A stretch of DNA of 64,000 nucleotides from an uncultured Paracoccaceae bacterium. GTDB lineage: Bacteria > Pseudomonadota > Alphaproteobacteria > Rhodobacterales > Rhodobacteraceae. Positions 58,083 to 64,000 of the stretch are shown here, piece by piece. The stretch covers positions 50,130 through 114,129 of the forward strand of contig CANNFQ010000014.1 of assembly GCA_947503925.1 (NCBI GenBank), given 5' to 3'. Numbering within the stretch: position 1 is the first letter of the stretch; every line of letters starts with the position of its first letter. The translations under genes and the position numbers were made by a program. The notes under the pieces are model-generated. The model was not told the origin of the DNA. It made no database searches and was given only the letters and a program-made list of their open reading frames with translations.

Positions 58083-58666
58083 CCCAACCCTTGGGCGTCA
58101 TACTGGCCGGTGGGCAGGCAACCCGCATGGGCGGCGGTGACAAGGGGCTGTTGCCGCTTGGCGGAAGCACGATTCTGTCGCGTGTTATTGACCGGTTGGA
58201 ACCGCAGGTGGCGGGCCTTGCGCTCAATGCCAATGGTGATCCCGCGCGGTTCGCGGATTTGGATATGCCGATGGTTGCCGACAGTATCGGAGGGTTTGCG
58301 GGGCCTTTGTCTGGCGTCCTCGCCGGGATGGACTGGGCCGCGGGGCAGGGGGCTAGCCATATCGTCACGGCCGCCGCCGATACGCCGTTCTTTCCCTGTG
58401 ATCTTGTCCCGCAGTTGATGCTTGCGGCAGAACGGGCAGGTGCCGACATGGCGCTGGCCGCGACCCCCGGCGGACGGCATCCCACATTCGGACTTTGGCC
58501 CGTTGCGCTGCGGGATGATCTGCGCCGGGCATTGGAAGATGGTTTGCGCAAAGTGGTTCTGTGGACCGATAAGCATGGCTGCGGTATGGCCGAGTTCCCC
58601 AATGATGACGCATTTTTCAACGTGAACACGCCGGATGATCTGGCCAGAGCCGAGGCGATGTTATGA
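58079..58666 (+). CDS. mobA: Molybdenum cofactor guanylyltransferase
   Basis: GVILAGGQATRMGGGDKGLLPLGGSTILSRVIDRL. Confidence 0.94.
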   Translation: MTQPLGVILAGGQATRMGGGDKGLLPLGGSTILSRVIDRLEPQVAGLALNANGDPARFADLDMPMVADSIGGFAGPLSGVLAGMDWAAGQGASHIVTAAADTPFFPCDLVPQLMLAAERAGADMALAATPGGRHPTFGLWPVALRDDLRRALEDGLRKVVLWTDKHGCGMAEFPNDDAFFNVNTPDDLARAEAML

Positions 58667-59154
58667 GGATTTTTGGCGTGGTCGGCTACAAGAATGCCGG
58701 AAAAACCGGGCTGATGGAGCGGCTAGTGATCGAGATCACCGGACGCGGTTTCACTGTCTCAACCCTCAAACATGCGCATCACACATTCGATGTGGATCAG
58801 CCCGGCAAGGACAGTTATCGGCATCGCGATGCGGGAGCGCATCAGGTGCTGCTTGCGTCCCGTGCGCGCTGGGCATTGATGACTGAAATCCGTGATCAGG
58901 ATGAACCCGCGCTGGCCGATCTTCTGCCGCGTCTTGATCCGGTCGATCTGGTATTGGTCGAGGGATATAAACGCGACAGCCACCCCAAGATTGAGGCCTA
59001 TCGTGTTGAAACAGGCCATCCGTTGATCGCCCCGGATGACCCGACGGTGCGGGCTGTGGCCAGTGACACGCCCTTGAAAGTGGATCAGCCTGTGTTTGAT
59101 CTGAATGATACGGTCGCGATCGCTGATTTCGTCGTCAAAGAGGTGGGGCTTTGA
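58663..59154 (+). CDS. mobB: Molybdopterin-guanine dinucleotide biosynthesis protein B
   Basis: MRIFGVVGYKNAGKTGLMERLVIEITGRGFTVSTLKHAHHTFDVDQPGKDSYRHRDAGA. Confidence 0.93.
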   Translation: MRIFGVVGYKNAGKTGLMERLVIEITGRGFTVSTLKHAHHTFDVDQPGKDSYRHRDAGAHQVLLASRARWALMTEIRDQDEPALADLLPRLDPVDLVLVEGYKRDSHPKIEAYRVETGHPLIAPDDPTVRAVASDTPLKVDQPVFDLNDTVAIADFVVKEVGL

Positions 59155-61247
59155 CCTTTGACACCGTCCTGATGGTGGATTGGTCCGGCGGCAATGACCG
59201 GGGGCCAACCCCTAAAAAGGATGCGATCTGGGTCTGTGCCGCGCGCGGGGGCGTCGTGGAAGAGCCAGTTTATCTGCGGAACCGTGCCGTGGCAGAGGAC
59301 TGGATTGCTAAATTTCTGGAAACTGAGCGTATCGCAGGTCACCGCATCTTGGCCGGTTTCGATTTTGCCTTTGGTTATCCTGCGGGATTCGGACAGGTCT
59401 TGACTGGCTCTGATGACCCATTTGCGATCTGGGATTGGTTCGCCACACGGGTGGAAGATACACCGCAAAGCAACAACCGTTTTGATCTGGCGGGGCAGAT
59501 TAACGCGATGTTTCCGGGTGTAGGGCCATTCTGGGGCAATGGGCTTAAACGGGATATCGTCGGTTTGCCGCGCAAGGGCAGTGACCGCAAGGGGCATCAG
59601 ATGCCCGAAAGGCGCAGGGCAGAAGAACAGGCAAGTGGGGCTTTCCCGGTCTGGCAGCTTTCTGGTGCCGGTGCTGTGGGTGGTCAGGTGATCATGGGGT
59701 TGCCAATGCTGGCGCGGTTGCGCGAACGCTTCGGCGCGTCTGTCTGGCCTTTTGAGCCGCTGACCGCGGATGTTGCCATTGTGGAAATATGGCCGTCCTT
59801 GATCAGAAAGGCGGTTGCAGCAACACAGCCCCAAGGGTGCGTCAAAGACGCCCATCAGGTCTGGCTCTTGGCGCAGACAATTTCGGGCCTGAATGCGCAG
59901 GATTTGCAGGCCCTGCTTGATAGCCCACCAAATGCGGAAGGGTCGATCCTGGGACTTGGGCACGAAAAGATGCTGACGCAAGCAGCACTCGGCACGCTTG
60001 CTCCTCCCCCCCTGCGCAATGATTGTTTCGCTATGCCGCAAGGGGCGTATTGGACACCCGTGGACACGGCGCTTGCGCATCTGAAGGCTCATTTGCGCCC
60101 GGTGACTGGGACCGAGGAGATGCCGATTTCCGATGCGGCTGGCCGGTTCTTAGCGCAGGATGTCAAGGCGAAGCGTGCGCATCCACCCGCACCGAATGCT
60201 GCCGTTGATGGATATGGGTTTGCAGGGCCCGTAGATGAGGGTGCGCAGGTTTTCCGGCTGCTGGACGGCCGATCTGCCGCCGGACAACCTTTTCCCGGGA
60301 CCGTCCCGAAAGGGCAAGCGATCCGCATTCTGACCGGGGCAAATCTGCCGGATGGGGTCGATACCGTTGTCCTCCAAGAAGATGTCACAGCCGACAACCG
60401 GCAAGTCGCGTTTCACGGACCGCTCAAGCGCGGCGCAAATGCGCGGGATGCGGGCGAAGACATGCAGGCCGGTGCCGTGATCATGCCCGCCGGGCGACGG
60501 CTGACACCAGCCGACCTGGCCACGATCGCGGCCACCGGTGTGGGGCGGATCAACCTGCGCAAAAGGCTACGGGTGGGGGTGCTGTCGACGGGGGATGAAC
60601 TGCGCGATGCCGGGGCAGATGCCGGCCCAAGCTATATATATGACGCCAATCGGCCAATGCTATGCGCGACAGTGCGAGACTGGGGTTATGAGGCCATTGA
60701 TCTTGGGCGCGCGCCTGATGTCCGGCCCATCTTGCGAGGGATGCTTGATGACGCGGCGGGACATTGCGATGTGATCCTGACATCTGGCGGGGCCTCTGCC
60801 GGGGACGAAGACCATATGTCGGCCTTGCTGGAAGGTACTGGAACACTGGCGCTGTGGCGCATGGCGATCAAACCGGGGCGCCCGCTGGCACTGGGGCTTT
60901 GGCAAGAGACGCCCGTCTTCGGACTGCCCGGCAACCCCGTCGCTGCTATGGTCTGCACATTGATTTTCGCCAGCCCTGCCTTGCAGGTTCTTGCGGGCGG
61001 GGATTGGTGCGACCCGCAGGGCTTTATGGTGCCCGCTGGGTTCAGCAAGTCAAAGAAAGAGGGGCGCCGCGAATATCTGCGCGCGCGGATCAGTGATGGG
61101 CGGGCCGCGATTTTCGCGTCCGAAGGGTCGGGGCGGGTATCGGGGCTCAGCTGGGCCACAGGGCTTGTCGAACTGGGTGATCAGGCGCAGCAGATCGCAC
61201 CGGGGGACCTTGTCAAATTCCTGCCATTCGGGAGTTTCGGAAAGTGA
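59151..61247 (+). CDS. moeA: Fusion: N-terminal RNase H-like/DUF429-like domain + molybdopterin molybdenumtransferase MoeA
   Basis: About 300-aa N-term (VLMVDWSGGNDRG...ILAGFDFAFGYPAGFG) then MoeA (ISDAAGRFLAQDVKAKRAHPPAPNAAVDGYGF, ILTGANLPDGVDTVVLQEDV, ILTSGGASAGDEDHM, GLPGNPVAAMV). Confidence 0.88.
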   Translation: MTFDTVLMVDWSGGNDRGPTPKKDAIWVCAARGGVVEEPVYLRNRAVAEDWIAKFLETERIAGHRILAGFDFAFGYPAGFGQVLTGSDDPFAIWDWFATRVEDTPQSNNRFDLAGQINAMFPGVGPFWGNGLKRDIVGLPRKGSDRKGHQMPERRRAEEQASGAFPVWQLSGAGAVGGQVIMGLPMLARLRERFGASVWPFEPLTADVAIVEIWPSLIRKAVAATQPQGCVKDAHQVWLLAQTISGLNAQDLQALLDSPPNAEGSILGLGHEKMLTQAALGTLAPPPLRNDCFAMPQGAYWTPVDTALAHLKAHLRPVTGTEEMPISDAAGRFLAQDVKAKRAHPPAPNAAVDGYGFAGPVDEGAQVFRLLDGRSAAGQPFPGTVPKGQAIRILTGANLPDGVDTVVLQEDVTADNRQVAFHGPLKRGANARDAGEDMQAGAVIMPAGRRLTPADLATIAATGVGRINLRKRLRVGVLSTGDELRDAGADAGPSYIYDANRPMLCATVRDWGYEAIDLGRAPDVRPILRGMLDDAAGHCDVILTSGGASAGDEDHMSALLEGTGTLALWRMAIKPGRPLALGLWQETPVFGLPGNPVAAMVCTLIFASPALQVLAGGDWCDPQGFMVPAGFSKSKKEGRREYLRARISDGRAAIFASEGSGRVSGLSWATGLVELGDQAQQIAPGDLVKFLPFGSFGK

Positions 61248-61822
61248 AGGTTGAAACTGGCATCCCAGACGCGAATCGAGCTGAAGCAGCGGCATTGTAC
61301 TGGGACGCGTTCGGCGAAAAACTGGGCTTTGTCATGGGGCCAAAATATCAGGCACTACGATTCATCACGCATGTAATGCGATCCGACCATGGCATCTGTG
61401 CCTTTGACGATGATGGTCGATTGCTGGGCGTGGCCGGTTACAAGACGACCGACGGGGCGCTGGTTGGCGGTCAGTTCCGCGATATTCGCAAGGTCTATGG
61501 CTGGGTTGGCGGAGCGATCCGGGTTTTGCTGCTATCGGTTTTGGAACGCGATACTGAAAATGACCGTTTTCTGATGGATGGGATTTTTGTGGCTGAAGAG
61601 GCGCGGGGCCAAGGCGTTGGCACGGCGCTTCTAAAAGCAGTTTATGCAGAGGCGCGGGTGCGCGGCTACCATCAGGTGCGTCTTGACGTCATCGATACCA
61701 ACCCGCGCGCACGGGCACTTTATCTGCATGAGGGGTTCAAAGAGCTTGAAACCCGTCCGATCGGCATCATGCGCCATATCTTTGGATTTAACGCGGCCAC
61801 CACAATGGTCCGCGACGTCTAG
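61244..61822 (+). CDS. GNAT-family N-acetyltransferase
   Basis: FVAEEARGQGVGTALLKAVYAEARVRGYHQVRLDVIDTNPRARALYLHEGF. Confidence 0.87.
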   Translation: MKVETGIPDANRAEAAALYWDAFGEKLGFVMGPKYQALRFITHVMRSDHGICAFDDDGRLLGVAGYKTTDGALVGGQFRDIRKVYGWVGGAIRVLLLSVLERDTENDRFLMDGIFVAEEARGQGVGTALLKAVYAEARVRGYHQVRLDVIDTNPRARALYLHEGFKELETRPIGIMRHIFGFNAATTMVRDV

Positions 61823-62796
61823 CCAGAGCCAATCAACGCACCGGCGGCAAAGACCAATGCGCCCCCCAGCACAACTTGAAACGTGGCCCGCAGAAACGGT
61901 GTGTCCATGTAACGATTTTGGATCCAGACGATGGCCCAGAGCTCCACAAACACCACCAGAATCGCGATTGTCGTGGCGGTCCAGAAATCAGCGATTAAGT
62001 AGGGTAGGGCGTGCCCCAGCCCACCGATTGTTGTCATGATTCCCGATGCAAAACCACGTTTATAGGGTGAACCGCGCCCTGAAATCTGACCATCGTCAGA
62101 TGCGGCCTCGGTAAAGCCCATGGAAATGCCCGCCCCGACGGATGCGGCCAGGCCAACCAGGAATGTCGTCCATGTGTCCTGGGTGGCAAAGGCGACAGCA
62201 AAGATCGGAGCAAGTGTCGATACCGAACCATCCATCAACCCAGCTAACCCCGGCTGGACCCAGGTCAGGACAAATTGACGATGTGCTGTGTTGTCTTCGC
62301 GCGATTTGGCATCGTCCTGCAGGTGCTCTTTCGCCAAAGCAGCGGCCATATCGCCATGCCCGGCCTCTGCCGCAGCGAGGTCACCCAGCAACTTACGCGT
62401 GCGCGCATCAGCGGTATGGGTGGCGGCGACCTCGTAAAACTGTTGTGCGTCATGTTCCATCTGTGCGGCTTCTTCGCGGATACGCTGCAACCCCAAATTT
62501 TCGATCAGCCAGACGGGGCGACGGACGTAATAGCCCGAAACATGTTCGCGGCGGATCAATGGGATGACATCACCGAAACGTTCGGTATGCAGATCGATCA
62601 GGCGGCGGCGATGGTCGTCCTCTTCCGCTGCCATGCCATCGAATATGGCTGCGGAGGCGGGGAATTCATCTCGTAACACTTCAGCGTAGCTGCGGTATAT
62701 ACGCGCATCATCTTCCTCGCTCGATATGGCAAGGGCCAGAACCTCCTGTTCTGACAGGTCTTTGAAACGACGGCGGGTGGCGATTCCAGGGATCAT
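61819..62796 (-). CDS. mbfA: MbfA-like ferritin/rubrerythrin-VIT membrane protein
   Basis: N-term ferritin-like EEDDARIYRSYAEVL...AAEEDDHRRRLIDLH; C-term VIT-like GLAGLMDGSVSTLAPIFAVAF and multiple TM segments. Confidence 0.83.
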   Translation of the reverse strand: MIPGIATRRRFKDLSEQEVLALAISSEEDDARIYRSYAEVLRDEFPASAAIFDGMAAEEDDHRRRLIDLHTERFGDVIPLIRREHVSGYYVRRPVWLIENLGLQRIREEAAQMEHDAQQFYEVAATHTADARTRKLLGDLAAAEAGHGDMAAALAKEHLQDDAKSREDNTAHRQFVLTWVQPGLAGLMDGSVSTLAPIFAVAFATQDTWTTFLVGLAASVGAGISMGFTEAASDDGQISGRGSPYKRGFASGIMTTIGGLGHALPYLIADFWTATTIAILVVFVELWAIVWIQNRYMDTPFLRATFQVVLGGALVFAAGALIGSG

Positions 62797-62811
62797 CTGC
62801 GGGACTCTCGT

Positions 62812-62828
62812 TTTAGAATGATTCTAAG
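62812..62828. promoter_or_regulatory. Irr-box/ICE-like palindrome upstream of mbfA
   Basis: TTTAGAA-TGA-TTCTAAG, one mismatch from a perfect TTTAGAA-N3-TTCTAAA, 16 nt from the mbfA start. Confidence 0.65.
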
Positions 62829-62863
62829 TTAGTGATTGCATTCCGAGGCGCAAGTAAAAAAAA

Positions 62864-62879
62864 TGAACCGCTTGGTTCA
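62864..62879. promoter_or_regulatory. Operator-like palindrome
   Basis: TGAACC-GCTT-GGTTCA, perfect 6-4-6. Confidence 0.5.
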
Positions 62880-62898
62880 CTTTTTTACTTGATAACTA

Positions 62899-62915
62899 AA
62901 CTAAACTGTTTAGTT
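62899..62915. promoter_or_regulatory. Operator-like palindrome
   Basis: AACTAAAC-T-GTTTAGTT, perfect 8-1-8, about 35 nt upstream of the ATG at 62950. Confidence 0.55.
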
Positions 62916-62949
62916 ATTGCTTTGTGAAAACGAACTAAAGGAAACGATC

Positions 62950-63144
62950 ATGAAACGTATCGTTCTTGCCGCGCTGACAAGCCTGACAGTTGTTGCAGCG
63001 CTTCCAGTTACCGCCTCGACCGGGATCGCGGATTTCCCACTATTGACCTTCCCGCCGAAACCAGACCCAGAGCCAGAAACGACTCAGGGTTGTTCGGATC
63101 TGACCACTCTCAACGGCGAAACTTGCACGCTTCCCTCAGAGTGA
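62950..63144 (+). CDS. Small secreted hypothetical protein
   Basis: MKRIVLAALTSLTVVAALPVTASTGIADFPLLTFPPKPDPEPETTQGCSDLTTLNGETCTLPSE; signal-peptide-like N-terminus, two Cys. Confidence 0.6.
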   Translation: MKRIVLAALTSLTVVAALPVTASTGIADFPLLTFPPKPDPEPETTQGCSDLTTLNGETCTLPSE

Positions 63145-63250
63145 CGTCAGAATGCGGTGGGGCACCTCGTCCCGGTTGGTCCCACCGCTGCAATCTTCTT
63201 GCCGGAACTGAACTGGTCCGTCTATATTGATAGACAAGAGGGAGGACCGC

Positions 63251-63868
63251 ATGCCTGACGGCTCAACTGAACCAAAGAAAGGGCGCAAGTTCGACCAAGT
63301 GCTCGAAGGTGCGCGACAAGTGTTCCTGACTGACGGTTTCGAAGGTGCCAGCGTTGATGATATCGCGCGGGCTGCGGGCGTGTCCAAGGCAACCCTTTAC
63401 AGTTACTTCCCCGATAAGCGTTTTTTGTTCATGCAGGTGGCAAAAATCGAATGCCGGTCACAGGCCGATCATGCAATCGAAACCATCGATATGGACGCGC
63501 CAGTTGGCAATGTCCTGCACGATATCGCGCTTGAGATGGTCAATTTTGTGACCTCAGAATTTGGCAAACGCATCTTTCGGATTTGCGTCGGTGAAAGCGA
63601 CCGTTTTCCCGAACTTGGGCGTGAATTCTATGAAAGCGGCCCAATGCTGATCCGCGATCGGCTTGTTGAATTTTTCGCCAAGGCCGTCGCGCGTGGCGAT
63701 TTGCAGATTGATGATCTGACCCTGGCCGCTGACCAATTTCACGAATTGTGCAAGGCGGATCTGTTTCCACGGATGGTCTTCAACATGACCGATGGGTTCA
63801 CTGAAGCTGAAAAAGAACGCGTCGTGACGGGCGCCGTTGATATGTTCATGGCCCGCTACGGGGTGTGA
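63251..63868 (+). CDS. TetR-family transcriptional regulator
   Basis: ILEGARQVFLTDGFEGASVDDIARAAGVSKATLYSYFPDKRFLFMQV-type HTH; start trimmed from 63227. Confidence 0.92.
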   Translation: MPDGSTEPKKGRKFDQVLEGARQVFLTDGFEGASVDDIARAAGVSKATLYSYFPDKRFLFMQVAKIECRSQADHAIETIDMDAPVGNVLHDIALEMVNFVTSEFGKRIFRICVGESDRFPELGREFYESGPMLIRDRLVEFFAKAVARGDLQIDDLTLAADQFHELCKADLFPRMVFNMTDGFTEAEKERVVTGAVDMFMARYGV

Positions 63869-63881
63869 CACTGCGCGTATT

Positions 63882-63915
63882 GAAAAAAGGCCCGATCAAT
63901 GATCGAGCTTTTTGC
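63882..63915. terminator. Bidirectional terminator-like hairpin between convergent genes
   Basis: AAAAAAGGCCCGATC-AAT-GATCGAGCTTTTT, one stem mismatch. Confidence 0.6.
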
Positions 63916-63919
63916 GTTT

Positions 63920-64000
63920 TCAAAACTCGACGACGGCTCTGATTGATTTGCCTTGATGCATGAGGTCGAAGCCGTGGTTGATGTCTTCTAGCTTGAGCTT
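63920..64000 (-). CDS. Class III (glutathione-dependent formaldehyde) alcohol dehydrogenase, 3' fragment
   Basis: Reverse translation KLKLEDINHGFDLMHQGKSIRAVVEF*, a typical zinc ADH class III C-terminus; continues past the right edge. Confidence 0.75.
   Translation of the reverse strand, partial: KLKLEDINHGFDLMHQGKSIRAVVEF

Noticed and set aside
59085-60092. 335-aa minus-strand ORF
   Set aside because: Antisense of mobB/moeA; no domain motifs and it conflicts with well-supported genes.
1-64000. CRISPR arrays, rRNA and tRNA genes
   Set aside because: No regularly spaced repeats, rRNA segments or convincing tRNA cloverleaf/TpsiC signatures were seen by eye; a tRNAscan/minced run would be needed to exclude them formally.

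Overview
This is a chromosomal window from an alphaproteobacterium that looks like a Rhodobacterales/Roseobacter-group member (inferred from gene content and style). The left 19 kb is accessory. On the minus strand, four tightly coupled megasynthase genes form a hybrid NRPS(-PKS) locus cut by the left window edge. In transcription order they are A-T-C-A-T, TubC_N-C-A-T, TubC_N-C-A-T-TE, then A-T-C-A-T-KS... An ATP-grasp-like gene lies upstream. A lux-box-like palindrome lies between the ATP-grasp gene and the first NRPS gene. Next comes a carbohydrate-uptake/catabolic cassette: a PIG-L-type multidomain hydrolase and a ROK regulator divergent from an ABC importer operon carrying an argininosuccinate-lyase-superfamily enzyme and a PfkB kinase. 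The remainder is mostly core genome: pyk, rpmI-rplT, GGDEF, split pheS/pheT, mscL, ald with an Lrp-type regulator, tsaC/sua5, acyl-CoA dehydrogenase, azlCD, a molybdenum-cofactor operon with a MoeA fusion, an MbfA-like ferritin/VIT protein, TetR, and an alcohol dehydrogenase 3' end. Non-coding signals include a 304-bp MITE-like element with 31-bp TIRs and TA flanks sitting in a stop codon, an Irr/ICE-like box upstream of mbfA, several operator-like palindromes, a hairpin leader before pheT, and intrinsic terminators. Domain and family names come from motif recognition only; no database search was run.
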